64,000 nt of DNA from Engelhardtia mirabilis (GCA_007751255.1 CP036296.1:1178001-1242000); one strand, 5' to 3'; numbered from the stretch's first letter, positions 1 through 10,510 are shown. Numbers and translations are program-made. The notes: generated by a model not told the origin, from the letters alone.

Positions 1-1
1 C

Positions 2-637
2 AGCACGGTGATCTCGGGCGGCGGCGCCGCCGTGGCCTTCACCGCCGGCCCCGGCTTCGGCCAGGACGAGGTCCGCGCCTTGCGCGTCGACAGCGCGGGC
101 GTGCTCCAGCACGCGATCGTGACCATCGCCTCGACGCCCTCGTCCAAGGACGACGTGGCCATCGCGGCCGGGCCCTTCGGCGACACCTTCGTGGCCTGGC
201 ACGGCGACGAGAACGGTGGCGGCAACGACGTGTTGGCCCAGAACCTCTTGCCCGGCGGCGGCCTCGGCCCCGCGGCCGGCGGCCTGTCGCACACCGCGGG
301 CGCGAACCTGGATTCCCTCGCGGCCACCGTCGGCGCCCTGGGCGGCAACCTGGACCTGCAGCTCGACCTGACCACCTCCGGCTATCCCTTCGGGGCGGTC
401 TTCGGCTACCTGGCACCGGCCGTGCTGCCCTTCGGCGGGGACGTGATCCTGGTCGACTTCACCGGGCTCGAGCTGCTCGGCCTGCCCGTCGGCGTCGGCC
501 CGGTGGCCAGTTGGTCCCTGCCCCTGCCGGCCTCGCCGGTTCTGTGCGGCCTGCCGGTCTACACCCAGGGCGTCCACGCGGACCTGGCCCAGCCCCTGCG
601 CCTGTCGAACGCCGTCGACGTCTACTTGGGTCTGTAG
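2..637 (+). CDS. Secreted protein, C-terminal part (cut by window start)
   Basis: The reading frame is open from the first bases of the window to the TAG at 635-637, so the gene begins upstream and only about 210 residues are visible. The GTG at position 8 is probably internal. The visible part is rich in Gly, Ala, Leu and Val with few charged residues. Its last ~100 residues alternate hydrophobic and small residues and end in a short segment (LSNAVDVYLGL) that resembles the tails of other secreted proteins in this window, such as those ending at 13487 and 35550. I read it as the C-terminal beta-rich module of a large exported protein. No catalytic motif is visible and the function is unknown. 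A strong hairpin follows immediately. Confidence 0.6.
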   Translation, partial: STVISGGGAAVAFTAGPGFGQDEVRALRVDSAGVLQHAIVTIASTPSSKDDVAIAAGPFGDTFVAWHGDENGGGNDVLAQNLLPGGGLGPAAGGLSHTAGANLDSLAATVGALGGNLDLQLDLTTSGYPFGAVFGYLAPAVLPFGGDVILVDFTGLELLGLPVGVGPVASWSLPLPASPVLCGLPVYTQGVHADLAQPLRLSNAVDVYLGL

Positions 638-673
638 GACCCGAGCCGATCGGCGCTCGAAGGGCGCTGACCC

Positions 674-725
674 CGCGCGCCCCGCGCCCGACTGCCCCGA
701 GTGGCAGTCGAGCGCGGGGCGCGCG
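674..725. terminator. GC-rich hairpin between convergent genes
   Basis: Two arms, 674-696 and 703-725, pair over 23 positions with a single mismatch (688/711) around a six-base loop. The hairpin lies in the 90-bp gap between a gene ending at 637 on the plus strand and one ending at 728 on the minus strand. A bidirectional terminator is the natural reading. There is no T-tract, which is common in such GC-rich genomes. Confidence 0.6.
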
Positions 726-727
726 CA

Positions 728-2014
728 CTACCGCAGCAGGTAGCAGGTGTCGCAGGGCGACTTGACCCGATCGGTGTTGAGCGTGGCGCGCAGCTCGCGG
801 TAGGTCTCGCCGTTCCAGATCTCCCCGAAGGGCTGCTCGCTCAACTCCCCGGTGACGATGAACTGGTGGTGGCAACAGGTGCTGACCTTGCCGTCGATCT
901 GCAGGTAGGCCTTTTGCCACAGGAAGCCACACTCGCGCTGGGCCAGCTTGAAGCGCTGGCCCGCCTTCTGGGCCAGGTAGTTGAGGCCCTGGGTCAGGGT
1001 CGGGCGCCAGGGACTCAAAGCGCGCTTGGCGCGCATCGCCAAGCTCGGGCGAGCCGTCGGTCGTGGCAACCGCACGCCCGGCACGGTGAACACGATCCCG
1101 TAGCCGGCCGCGAGGTCGACGCACCGTTGCAGCACCTCGCGCACGTGCGCGTCGCCCTCGAAGTCGAGGATCTCCGGCGCCATGCTGGGGTGCACGGCGA
1201 TCGCCGGCGAGGCCGTGATCGAGTAGGCGTCCCACTGGTGCCCCAGCTCGATGAAGCCCGGCAGGTCGTCGAGGTTGCTCCGCATCAGCACGTAGTTGAA
1301 GTACGTCAGCGGCCGCCGGAAGAACGGCAAGCTGCGTCGCACGTCGCGGAAGCGCTCGATGTTGCGCACGGTGCGCTCCCAGTTGGCGCGTACGCGCACG
1401 CGCTCGAAGACCTCCTTGGTCGAGCCGTCGAAGGAGATCACCATCTTGTTGACCACGCGCGCCAGCCGCTCGAGCTCCTCGTCGTCGCCGAGCAGGGTCG
1501 CGTTGGTGGTGATCTCGAGCCGCAGGTCGTGGCGCTCGACGTCGTCGAGGACCTGTGCCATGAAGGGTTTCGGCACGCAGAAGGGATCGCCCATGACCGT
1601 CAGGGAAATCTCGCTGATGTGGTCGAAGAGCTCGTCGCGGATCCGGAAGTAGACCTCCGGCTCCATGATCTGTTGCGGCACGTCGTAGAGCCCCTGGGCG
1701 CACATGGTGCAGCGCAGGTTGCAGATCGTGGTGTGGTTGAGGTTGACGTGGACGGGGTAGCCGTCCATGCGCGGGCTCTTGCGCCGCTCGGCCACGATCG
1801 AGGTCAACTCGTTGCGCCAACGGCGGAGCTTGCGCCGCAGGCGGCGCAGGGGCCCGGGTCGCGGCAGCACCAGCCGCGGGTGGCGCGTCCACGCGGCGCC
1901 GGGCTTGGCCGGAGCCGAAGCGGCCTTGGCGTGATCCGCAAGAGCTCGTTCAGTGCCACGCGGACCGTCGGTACCAGTCCTGTCGTCGATCGCGGGTTCG
2001 GTCTCGGGTCGCAC
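728..2014 (-). CDS. Radical SAM/SPASM domain protein
   Basis: This is a 428-residue radical SAM enzyme. The cluster-binding motif C-x3-C-x2-C is seen as CNLRCTMC at residues 98-105, preceded by a typical first strand (YPVHVNLNHTT). The C-terminal ~70 residues hold further cysteines (REC, STCCHHQF, CDTCYLLR), which fits a SPASM or twitch domain binding an additional Fe-S cluster. Residues 1-80 are basic and proline-rich with no clear fold. I chose GTG at 2014 because AAGGAGG lies about 8 bases upstream; the frame stays open to 2419, but that would overlap the next gene by 180 bp. SPASM proteins often modify peptides or install sugar or lipid modifications, but no substrate peptide gene is visible here. 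The reaction is unknown. Confidence 0.9.
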   Translation of the reverse strand: MRPETEPAIDDRTGTDGPRGTERALADHAKAASAPAKPGAAWTRHPRLVLPRPGPLRRLRRKLRRWRNELTSIVAERRKSPRMDGYPVHVNLNHTTICNLRCTMCAQGLYDVPQQIMEPEVYFRIRDELFDHISEISLTVMGDPFCVPKPFMAQVLDDVERHDLRLEITTNATLLGDDEELERLARVVNKMVISFDGSTKEVFERVRVRANWERTVRNIERFRDVRRSLPFFRRPLTYFNYVLMRSNLDDLPGFIELGHQWDAYSITASPAIAVHPSMAPEILDFEGDAHVREVLQRCVDLAAGYGIVFTVPGVRLPRPTARPSLAMRAKRALSPWRPTLTQGLNYLAQKAGQRFKLAQRECGFLWQKAYLQIDGKVSTCCHHQFIVTGELSEQPFGEIWNGETYRELRATLNTDRVKSPCDTCYLLR

Positions 2015-2235
2015 GGGCGTCGCCTCCTTCAGGGGATCGCGCCGCGCGGGCCCAAGTGGTGCAGGCGACGATCCGGACGCGCTATTCGAACAAGACCCGA
2101 CGCACCACGGAGCCCCTCGAACTGCAGGAGCGACGAATGGGGCGCTGCGAGCACTGGAATCGGCCTGCATGGGCGCCCCGTTACTCGAGCGAAACGCGCG
2201 GCGAGCTGGAAGTCGTCGTCCGGTCCAGGGCCCGC

Positions 2236-3063
2236 TCAGCCGTCGATGATGCCCGGCCGTTGCACCGTCTCGAGCACCCGCTCGGCGATCGCGGGCCGGC
2301 AGATGATCAGCTCGTCGTTGCGCGGGTCGGCCTGGTTGTAGACCTGGGCGCTGCCGTCGATGCGGCACACGTGCCAACCCAGGGCCCGCGCGATCACCTC
2401 CGGCGCACAGGTGTCCCATTCCTTGAGGCCGGTCTTGTGGACGTAGAGGTCGGCCTCGCCCAGCAGCAGGCGGCTGGCCTTGAAACCCACGCTGCCGCAG
2501 CGCACCAGCTCGGTGTCGCCCAGGGCCTCCACGAAGCGCTCGATCCAGGCCGGCGTGTGGCTGCGACTGCAGACCATGCGGTGGGTGTCAGGCTCGGGCG
2601 AATCGCCGCGCAACAGCTCGGCGTCCGAACCCTCGATCCCGCCGCGCTCGCGGCCGGGAAGGCTGACACCCCACAACACCGAACCCAGGGCCGGCAGGGC
2701 CACGGCGCCCACCGCCGGCACCCCGTCGAGGGTCATGGCCACGTGCACGGCGTAGTCGTCGCGATCGGTGCGGTACTCCTTGGTGCCGTCGAGGGGATCG
2801 ACGATCCAAGTGCGCCAGCAGGCGAGCCGCGCCTCGGAGTCAGCCGTCTCCTCCGAGAGGATCCCATCGTCCGGGTAGCGCCCGCGCAGGTAGCCCTGCA
2901 GGTAGCCGTCGGCCGCCTGGTCCGCGACGTCGCCCATGATCACCGGGTCGGTCCAGCGCCCCGTCTCGCGCAGACCGGCGATGCGTTCGCCGGCCTCGCG
3001 CGCCGTCTGGATGGCGAACGCGAGGTCCGCCTCGAGCTGGGCGTCCGAGAGTTGCTGACTCAT
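2236..3063 (-). CDS. cysQ: Inositol monophosphatase family, CysQ-like 3'(2'),5'-bisphosphate nucleotidase
   Basis: The protein has 275 residues, the usual length for the family. The metal-binding motifs are present: an acidic pair in LSEET at 69-73, DPLDGTKEY at 89-97, and WDTCAPEVI at 216-224, which supplies the third Asp. The GTKEY variant and overall spacing are closest to CysQ, which removes the 3'-phosphate of PAP formed in sulfate assimilation. An inositol-1-phosphatase role cannot be excluded from sequence alone. The segment around residues 38-52 deviates from the usual K-x-DGSPVT-x-AD start. The gene sits 221 bp upstream of the radical SAM gene on the same strand and 47 bp after the rhodanese gene, so co-transcription is possible. 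Confidence 0.85.
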   Translation of the reverse strand: MSQQLSDAQLEADLAFAIQTAREAGERIAGLRETGRWTDPVIMGDVADQAADGYLQGYLRGRYPDDGILSEETADSEARLACWRTWIVDPLDGTKEYRTDRDDYAVHVAMTLDGVPAVGAVALPALGSVLWGVSLPGRERGGIEGSDAELLRGDSPEPDTHRMVCSRSHTPAWIERFVEALGDTELVRCGSVGFKASRLLLGEADLYVHKTGLKEWDTCAPEVIARALGWHVCRIDGSAQVYNQADPRNDELIICRPAIAERVLETVQRPGIIDG

Positions 3064-3110
3064 GGGGAGGAGTCTATCCCGACCGCGCCCGCGGTCCCGA
3101 CGCCTGCCCC

Positions 3111-3647
3111 CTAGGACTTGGCCACGGGCCCGGTCCAGGCGCCGATGCCGCCTTCGAGGTTGCTCAGGCCGGAGAAACCCTTGCCGCTGAGGAACTCACA
3201 GGCCGCCGCCGAGCGACCGCCCCCGGCGCAGTAGACGAGCATCGGCTTGCCATCCTTGGGCAGCTCGTCCAAGCGCTCCTCGAGTTGGTCCACCGGAATC
3301 AGTTGGGCGCCGGGAATCACGCCCGAGGCCGTCTCCTGGGGGCTGCGCACGTCGAGCAGGCGCACCGAGCCGCTCTGCACCATGGCGATGCCCTCGCGCG
3401 TCGAGACGTCGTTCCAAAGGCGCCCCTCGATGATCTGCTCCGCATCCAGGTCGCCGCCGGCGGCCACCTCCGCCAGCAGTCGGCGGTTGGTCTCGATGTC
3501 GGCGCGCAGCTCGGTGCGCAGGTTCTCGACCCGGCGCCGTCCCTCGGCGCGCATGTCCTCGAGGACAGTGGGGTTCGAGACGCGCTTGAGCGCGGTGATG
3601 GCGACCAAGAGCGCGACGACGGCGATGGCGAGGGTGACGAAGTCCAT
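3111..3647 (-). CDS. Membrane-anchored rhodanese-like protein
   Basis: The protein has 178 residues. Residues 3-20 form one hydrophobic N-terminal anchor. A charged, probably helical stretch (about 28-62) follows. A rhodanese domain occupies roughly residues 72-175, with the CH2A-type motif LLDVRSPQE and the active-site loop YCAGGGRS, where the Cys would carry persulfide sulfur. The domain probably faces the cytoplasm or periplasm at the inner membrane; orientation cannot be decided. The start lies 8 bases after the FIST gene stop, so the two are very likely one transcript. Function is sulfur transfer or a redox role by family; the actual acceptor is unknown. Confidence 0.85.
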   Translation of the reverse strand: MDFVTLAIAVVALLVAITALKRVSNPTVLEDMRAEGRRRVENLRTELRADIETNRRLLAEVAAGGDLDAEQIIEGRLWNDVSTREGIAMVQSGSVRLLDVRSPQETASGVIPGAQLIPVDQLEERLDELPKDGKPMLVYCAGGGRSAAACEFLSGKGFSGLSNLEGGIGAWTGPVAKS

Positions 3648-3655
3648 GGGGGATC

Positions 3656-4852
3656 TCAGGTGCGGTCGTCGGTGCGCCCGAAGAGGGCCACCGATGCGGT
3701 GAAGCCGTGGAGGTGGTTGCGGCCGCCGATGGGGCCGATCTCGCCTGCCGCGAAGAAGCCGGCGACCTGGGGGGTCCCGGGCAGGGCGCGCTGCAGGCGT
3801 GAGATGTCGTGGTGCGGCTCGCCGAACATGCGTGAGCCGCGACCGTTGCAGGTGAACAGGAGCGCGCCGGGGTCGGTCGCGGTGGTTGCGGAGCGCACGC
3901 CCTGGGCCAGAAGGTGCTCGAGGTCCTCGCCGGCGCTCTCGGCATCTCGGGCCAGGAATTGGACTGTCTGCCCCCGGCGCACGTAGTCGGCCACCACGAT
4001 CGAGCGGTCCACCGGCTGCACGCCCAGTAGGCCCCGCACCAGGAAGTCGCCCCGGTCGAAGGTCGATTTGGTGGGATCGACCGCCAGACCGACGAAGGGC
4101 GCCCGCTCTAGTAGCTCGCGCTCGCGGGGGGCGGCGCCACGAACGGTCTCCATCAGGGCCTCGAAGGCCGGCCGGCCGCCCAACTCGAAGATCACGTTGT
4201 CCTTGCAGCGGGTGATCACCCAGGCCCTGCCAACCGGACGACAGCCCTGGCTGACCACGGGGATGACACCGGTGGCGCCGCTCAGGGCCAGGCCGATCCC
4301 GCCCTCCTCGACGACCCCGTCGCGGGTCAGCAGCAGGTTGGAGCCAGGCCCCAGACCGCCGCTGGCGATGCCGCCGACCACGGGCACCCCGGGGGCCGAA
4401 GCGGCCAGATCGGTGAGCAGGTCCTCCACCGGGAGCGTGAACGGCTCGCCCAGGAGCAGCACCCCGGAGCGGCCCCGCGCCGCCAGGTCGCTCGGGCGCG
4501 TGAACTCGGGGCCCCCGTCCTCCGCTTCGGTCACTCGAACCTGGAAGGGCGTCACGTCGGTGCCCGGCAGGTAGGCCGCGAAGGCCGCCAGCCCTGACTG
4601 GCCCTCGGCCTCGCGACCCTCGCCGATGACCACTTCCGCCGTGCAGCCCATGGCCGACATGGCGCCCGTCCGATCGGCGAGCCGGTCCAGAAGGCCCTCG
4701 AAGCGGGCTGCGTGGTGGCGGGTCACGAAGGCCACCAGGAGCCCCGCCGAGCGCCCCGCCAGGCGGCTGACGATCGACTCGGCCACCTCGCTCTCGGCCG
4801 CGTCTGTGTCGAGCGCGGTCGACAGGGCGGATGCGAATCGGGGTTGGTCCAT
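3656..4852 (-). CDS. FIST domain sensory protein (FIST_N plus FIST_C)
   Basis: The 398-residue protein matches FIST_N/FIST_C in layout. The N-terminal half has the signature around MGCTAEVVIGEGRE and a later GGIASGGLGPGSNLLL segment. The C-terminal half carries the CNGRG and AGFFAAGEIGP motifs typical of FIST_C. FIST proteins are thought to bind small ligands such as amino acids and to feed signalling modules; here there is no kinase or cyclase fused, so it is a stand-alone sensor. It is first in a likely two-gene unit with the rhodanese gene and is divergent from korA. The start at 4852 is ATG. Confidence 0.88.
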   Translation of the reverse strand: MDQPRFASALSTALDTDAAESEVAESIVSRLAGRSAGLLVAFVTRHHAARFEGLLDRLADRTGAMSAMGCTAEVVIGEGREAEGQSGLAAFAAYLPGTDVTPFQVRVTEAEDGGPEFTRPSDLAARGRSGVLLLGEPFTLPVEDLLTDLAASAPGVPVVGGIASGGLGPGSNLLLTRDGVVEEGGIGLALSGATGVIPVVSQGCRPVGRAWVITRCKDNVIFELGGRPAFEALMETVRGAAPRERELLERAPFVGLAVDPTKSTFDRGDFLVRGLLGVQPVDRSIVVADYVRRGQTVQFLARDAESAGEDLEHLLAQGVRSATTATDPGALLFTCNGRGSRMFGEPHHDISRLQRALPGTPQVAGFFAAGEIGPIGGRNHLHGFTASVALFGRTDDRT

Positions 4853-5167
4853 GGGGGCTGTGGCGGTCGATATCGTGGACGACTGCCCCGCGATGTCCAG
4901 TCCCCGCGCGGACGATCCTGCCCCCGAATTCGGCCGGCTGCCGCCAATCCGAATTCCCTCCGCGGCCGCGGAGTGGGGATCCGACTCGATGTCCGCGGCT
5001 CGATCAGCCGAAAGCCCGTGTCAGCCAGCCGTGTCCCGGGCAAAATGTCGGCCCGAATTCCGGTCGGCAGGGCCTACGAGTACTGTCCCCGACGACCCGG
5101 ACCTCCCTTCCAGGCTCCCTTCCGCCCCGCGGCCCCGCGCCGCGCCCGGGATCGGGTCCCCCCTCCG

Positions 5168-7027
5168 ATGACGACTCCTACCAACACTGGCGCCGAGCTC
5201 CCCCTGCAGCAGCAGGAGAGCGTGGTGATCCGCTTCGCCGGGGACTCTGGCGACGGCATGCAGATCACCGGCAACCAATTCACGAGCACCTCGGCCGCGG
5301 TCGGGAACGACCTCGCGACCCTGCCGGACTTCCCCGCGGAGATCCGCGCCCCCGTGGGCACCCGCCCCGGGGTGTCGGGATTCCAGGTGCGCTTCAGCTC
5401 GTCGGACATCCACACCCCCGGCGACGCGCCGGACGTGCTGGTGGCGATGAACCCGGCCGCCCTGGTCGTGAACCTGAAGGATCTCAAGCCCGGCGGGATG
5501 GTGATCCTGAACACGGGCAACTGGAAGGAGCTCGACCTCAAGAAGGCGCGCTGCGCCACGGACCCGCGCCAGGACGGGACCCTGGACGGCTACCGCACGA
5601 TCGAGATCGACATCAACGAGCGCGTCAAGCAGGCCCTGACCGAGTCGGGTCTGTCGCCCAAGGACGTCCAGCGCTGCAAGAACTTCTACACCCTGGGGCT
5701 GATGTACTGGCTGTACAGCCGCCCGCTGGAGCCGACCCTCAACTGGCTCGCCAAAAAGTTCGCCAAGAAGCCCGACCTGGTGGCCGCCAACCAGACGGCG
5801 CTCAAGGCCGGCTTCAACGCCGGTGACATCCACGAGCACTTCCAGACGCGCTACGACGTGCCGCCGTGCACGACCCTGGAGCCCGGGACCTATCGGAACA
5901 TCATGGGCAACCAGGCCCTGTCGATCGGCCTGGTCGCGGGGGCGCAGCTCGCGGGCCTGGACATCTTCCTGGGCTCGTACCCGATCACGCCGGCGTCGGA
6001 CATCCTCCACGAGCTGGCGGGGTTCAAGAACTTCGGCGTGCGCACCTTCCAGGCCGAGGACGAGATCGCGGCGATCTGCTCGGCGATCGGCGCCTCCTTC
6101 GCCGGGCACCTGGGCCTGACCACCACGTCGGGACCGGGCATGGCGCTCAAGACCGAGGCCATGGGGCTCGCGATCGCGACGGAGCTGCCGCTGGTGATCG
6201 TCGACATCCAGCGCGCCGGTCCGTCCACGGGCATGCCGACCAAGACCGAGCAGTCCGACCTCTACCAGGCGGTGCTCGGCCGCAACGGCGACGCGCCCAT
6301 GCCGGTGGTCTCCTGCTCGACGCCCTCGGACTGCTTCGAGACGGCGATCGAGGCCGTGCGCATCGCGGTGCAGTACATGACGCCGGTGATCCTGCTCTCC
6401 GACGGCTACATCGCCAACGGTTCGGAGCCCTGGCGCCTGCCGGAGATGGAGTCGCTGAAGGCCTTCCCCGTCACCTTCCACACGGCGACGGAGGGCTTCT
6501 CGCCCGTCGCTCGGGACGAGAAGCTCGCGCGGCCCTGGGCGATCCCCGGGACGCCCGGCCTCGAGCACCGCATCGGCGGCCTCGAGAAGGACGGCGATAC
6601 GGGCAACATCAGCTACGACGCCCACAACCACGAGCGCATGAGCCATCTGCGGGCGCAGAAGGTCATGAACGTCCAGGAGACGATCCCGGACCCCGAGGTC
6701 TTCGGGGCCGAGAGCGGCGACGTGCTGGTCTGCGGCTGGGGCTCGACCGCCGGCTCGATCCGCTCCGCGGTGGAGATCTGCGCCGGCCGCGGTTTGAGCG
6801 TCGGCGCGGTGCACCTGCGCCACATCTGGCCCATGGCCAAGGGCCTCGACGGCATCTTCAGCCGCTTCCGCACGGTGCTCGTGCCGGAGCTGAACATGGG
6901 GCAGATGTGCCGCCTCCTGCGTAGCGAGTTCCCCAAGCACGACTTCGCGTCCTACCCCAAGGTGCAGGGCTTGCCCTTCGCCACCCACGAGCTCGTCGAG
7001 CGCATCGAAGACCTCCTGAAGCGCTGA
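5168..7027 (+). CDS. korA: 2-oxoacid:ferredoxin oxidoreductase, fused gamma-alpha subunit (KorA type)
   Basis: The protein has 619 residues. Residues ~17-210 form the gamma domain (FAGDSGDGMQITG, then PDFPAEIRAPVGT). Residues ~235-619 form the alpha domain with GNQALSIGLVAGA and YPITPASDILHEL, the strand that contacts the substrate and the TPP pyrimidine. The fused gamma-alpha order is that of the two-subunit 2-oxoglutarate or 2-oxoacid:ferredoxin oxidoreductases, which oxidatively decarboxylate 2-oxoacids to acyl-CoA with ferredoxin as acceptor, or the reverse. The open frame extends to 4712, but the ATG at 5168 matches where homologues begin and avoids overlap with the divergent FIST promoter region. 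It forms an operon with korB, four bases downstream. 2-oxoglutarate is the likeliest substrate but is not proven by sequence. Confidence 0.95.
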   Translation: MTTPTNTGAELPLQQQESVVIRFAGDSGDGMQITGNQFTSTSAAVGNDLATLPDFPAEIRAPVGTRPGVSGFQVRFSSSDIHTPGDAPDVLVAMNPAALVVNLKDLKPGGMVILNTGNWKELDLKKARCATDPRQDGTLDGYRTIEIDINERVKQALTESGLSPKDVQRCKNFYTLGLMYWLYSRPLEPTLNWLAKKFAKKPDLVAANQTALKAGFNAGDIHEHFQTRYDVPPCTTLEPGTYRNIMGNQALSIGLVAGAQLAGLDIFLGSYPITPASDILHELAGFKNFGVRTFQAEDEIAAICSAIGASFAGHLGLTTTSGPGMALKTEAMGLAIATELPLVIVDIQRAGPSTGMPTKTEQSDLYQAVLGRNGDAPMPVVSCSTPSDCFETAIEAVRIAVQYMTPVILLSDGYIANGSEPWRLPEMESLKAFPVTFHTATEGFSPVARDEKLARPWAIPGTPGLEHRIGGLEKDGDTGNISYDAHNHERMSHLRAQKVMNVQETIPDPEVFGAESGDVLVCGWGSTAGSIRSAVEICAGRGLSVGAVHLRHIWPMAKGLDGIFSRFRTVLVPELNMGQMCRLLRSEFPKHDFASYPKVQGLPFATHELVERIEDLLKR

Positions 7028-7031
7028 AACA

Positions 7032-8042
<1,011 letters not shown>

Positions 8043-8048
<6 letters not shown>

Positions 8049-8175
8049 GGCGTTCGTACGGTGCCAGGCACCCGTCCGCCGCCTGAATGCAGCAGGGCCC
8101 CGTTGCCTTCGGCAACGGGGCCCTGCTGCATTCAGGCGGCGGACGGGTGCCTGGCACCGTACGAACGCCTCAGTC
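8043..8175. repeat. 65-bp perfect inverted repeat (giant hairpin) overlapping the korB stop
   Basis: Arms 8043-8107 and 8111-8175 are exactly complementary over 65 bases with only a three-base centre (8108-8110). The left arm includes the korB stop codon, so the right arm repeats the gene end in reverse. Inside each arm is the self-complementary motif GGTGCCTGGCACC. The structure lies between convergent genes (korB and the gene ending at 8233), so it could terminate transcription from both sides, but it is far longer than a normal terminator. It ends sharply at 8042/8176, after which the two flanks no longer match. Confidence 0.95.
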
Positions 8176-8232
8176 TTCGATGGGGGCCTTGATCGGCCGG
8201 GGCCGCCTGTTTCGCGGCGCCGACCGTAACCA

Positions 8233-9015
8233 TCAGAACGCGGCCGAATCGGCCCAATAGGCCACGACGTCTCCTTCGGCGTCGAACCAGACTGCCTTGG
8301 AGAGGTCCGACTTGAGCACCATCTCCACCCCTGCATCGACCGCGGACGTCACGATGGGGCTCTGCATGTATCGGTCGATCGAGTCCAGCAGCGACTGCCG
8401 GTAGGGGCCGACCGACCTGATCAAGCGTGCAGCGTCCCGCGCGACGTAGAGGTCACCGCCACGCACCCCGTCGACCCGGACGTACGCCGCAGCGGCAGCG
8501 CCCTCCAAGCCCGGTCGGCTGCAGGGGAGATAGATCGTGTCCAGGTCGAGCCACCTCCGCGATTCTTCATGCTCGGTCGGGTCGAGCAGATCCTCTTCGG
8601 GACCGAGTGCCGTTACGAAGTCGAACCTGAGGTCGGCCTGAATCAACTTCAGTTCAGCTCGAAGGGCCTCGAGCCCCTCGAGATCGAACTCGTCCAGTCG
8701 AGCCTCGTTCAGCCGATCGAGGAAGGCCCGCAGCGCGGGCGAGTCGACGGCAGCGTCGATCGATTGGCGCTCGGCATCGGGAGATCGACCCGCAAGCGAT
8801 TCCTGAGGCTCGACTCGCTCGGCGATTCCCTCCGCCATGCGCAGGGGATCGACCTCGAGCGGCTCCCCATCGGGCAATGACCCCGCCGCGTCCTCCGAGA
8901 GCGGACCGACGCCACGGTTGGTGGGATCGGCAGGTGCATCCTCTCGCGAAAGGACGGCGATCGCCGACACCAAGGCCAGCCCGGCGCAGCTGATAAGTGC
9001 AAGCGGACGATTCAC
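8233..9015 (-). CDS. Hypothetical protein with N-terminal membrane anchor or signal
   Basis: This is a protein of about 260 residues that I do not recognise. The frame is open to 9150, but the GTG at 9015 is preceded by GAGGAA at good distance and places a hydrophobic segment (residues ~5-22, LALISCAGLALVSAIAVL) right at the N-terminus, as a signal or anchor. The rest is acidic and mostly helical in character, with a D/E-rich stretch in the first 100 residues and a more globular C-terminal part containing LDTIYLPCSRPGLEG. It is convergent with korB. N-terminally anchored proteins of unknown function recur at 58-63 kb, but I see no convincing sequence match to them. Confidence 0.7.
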   Translation of the reverse strand: MNRPLALISCAGLALVSAIAVLSREDAPADPTNRGVGPLSEDAAGSLPDGEPLEVDPLRMAEGIAERVEPQESLAGRSPDAERQSIDAAVDSPALRAFLDRLNEARLDEFDLEGLEALRAELKLIQADLRFDFVTALGPEEDLLDPTEHEESRRWLDLDTIYLPCSRPGLEGAAAAAYVRVDGVRGGDLYVARDAARLIRSVGPYRQSLLDSIDRYMQSPIVTSAVDAGVEMVLKSDLSKAVWFDAEGDVVAYWADSAAF

Positions 9016-9187
9016 GACCAGTTCCTCGATTGGATATGGCGACGCCCCGGCGGTCGCTCGGTGGGCCAGCGCTCGTCGACTCCGATCGAACTGTCGACGC
9101 TCGGGCGGTCTGAAGCCTGCGCCCCACGCCGTCGCTCCGTCAAGCCCCATCTACAAGTCGCCGGAGTGGAACGGACCGGGGCGATGA

Positions 9188-10510
9188 TCAGGCCGTCACG
9201 ACGCAGTTCTTGGTGGTCGTCTTCGCTCGCAGCAGGGCGCCGTGGGCGTCGCGCAGGATGGCCTCGATCGACGATGCGCGGGGATCGAGGGCGACCACGG
9301 CCATGGAGACGCTGTGGTTCAGCCTTGCTCCCTTGAGCTCGAAGGGCGTGCCCGCCACCGTCCGGCGGACACGCTCGGCGGCCTTGGCCGCCTGGGGAGC
9401 GCTCAGCTCGGGCAGCAGCAGGATGAACTCGTCGCCACCGACCCGCCCGAGCACGTCGTAGGGCCGCAGGGCCCGAGCGGTCCGCGTCGCAATCGCGGTC
9501 AGCAGGGCATCGCCGACAGCATGGCCGTGGATGGCGTTCACCGTCTTGAAGTCGTCGCAGTCCATCAGCACCGCGGCGCAGGCGTGGCCCTGGCGGCGGG
9601 CCCGTTGGGCCTCGCGTTCGAGAGCGACGGCCAGGCCGCGGCGATTGAGCAGGCCGGTGAGGGGGTCGTGGTCGGCCAGCTCGCGCAGGCGCAGCTCGGC
9701 ACGCTTGCGGCGGGTGATGTCGAAGTGGGTCACGACCACCTCGGGCGGCGACGCGATCCGCGCGGCGTGCATCAGGTACCAGCGCTCCTCGTCGTGGGAG
9801 TGGCAGGGGTACTCGACCTCGAGCGAGTCCCGCTCGCCGGCCACGAGCTGCGCGAGCCCCGCCCGAATCTCCTCGATGCTCGCGTCGCCATGGTCGGCCG
9901 TGGCCACGCGTGCAGGCGGTTGAGCCGGGTCCGGCTCGCAGGCCTCGAGGTAGTTCAGCCCGATGGCCCCGGCTTGCTCCGTGGTGGCCCCGTGGCCCAT
10001 TGCGGTCTCGCGCCAAGTGCGGTTGGTCGTGACGATCTTCCCGCTCGAGTCGAGCAGCGCGAGCTGGTGGGGGATCCCGTCCACGATCCGATTGAGCCGA
10101 TCGCGATCGTCCCGCGGGTTGGGGACCTCGACCACGCACAGCGCCGTCTCGGCCAGCGAGAGGGGGCCGATGGGAGTCGCGATCAAGCGCAGGCGCGGCC
10201 CGCCGTCGATCGCGCGCTCGACCTCCTGCGGGATGCCTGAGGTGGTGACCTCCCGCGCGAGGGCGACCAGAGACGCGGCCAGGCCCGGATAGGGTCCATC
10301 GCCGAGCTCGCGACCGGGAACGACCGTCAGGACCGACGCCAACTGGGGAGCTGGCGCCATGATTCGGCCGGCGCCGTCGAGGACCAGCGCCCCCGCGATC
10401 GGACCGGGCGGCGGGGGGGCTGCCGCGGTCGGCTTGTCGGCGCGACGCTCGCGCGGTCGAATCGATCCGCCCCGACCGGACGTCCGGTCACTCTCACCAG
10501 GCTCGGACAT
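9188..10510 (-). CDS. PAS-GGDEF diguanylate cyclase
   Basis: The protein has 440 residues from the ATG at 10510. Residues 1-40 are low-complexity. A first sensor-like region follows (about 38-135), then a PAS/PAC domain (about 142-268, ending THFDITRRKRAE), then a GGDEF domain (279-440) opening with DHDPLTGLLNRRG. The active-site motif is intact as GGDEF at 358-362, and RPYD at 349-352 forms the RxxD inhibitory site five residues ahead of it. It should therefore make cyclic di-GMP from GTP and be product-inhibited. It lacks transmembrane segments, so it is a cytoplasmic sensor. The frame stays open to 10801, but residues upstream of the chosen start are arginine-rich and unlike a protein domain. 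Confidence 0.9.
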   Translation of the reverse strand: MSEPGESDRTSGRGGSIRPRERRADKPTAAAPPPPGPIAGALVLDGAGRIMAPAPQLASVLTVVPGRELGDGPYPGLAASLVALAREVTTSGIPQEVERAIDGGPRLRLIATPIGPLSLAETALCVVEVPNPRDDRDRLNRIVDGIPHQLALLDSSGKIVTTNRTWRETAMGHGATTEQAGAIGLNYLEACEPDPAQPPARVATADHGDASIEEIRAGLAQLVAGERDSLEVEYPCHSHDEERWYLMHAARIASPPEVVVTHFDITRRKRAELRLRELADHDPLTGLLNRRGLAVALEREAQRARRQGHACAAVLMDCDDFKTVNAIHGHAVGDALLTAIATRTARALRPYDVLGRVGGDEFILLLPELSAPQAAKAAERVRRTVAGTPFELKGARLNHSVSMAVVALDPRASSIEAILRDAHGALLRAKTTTKNCVVTA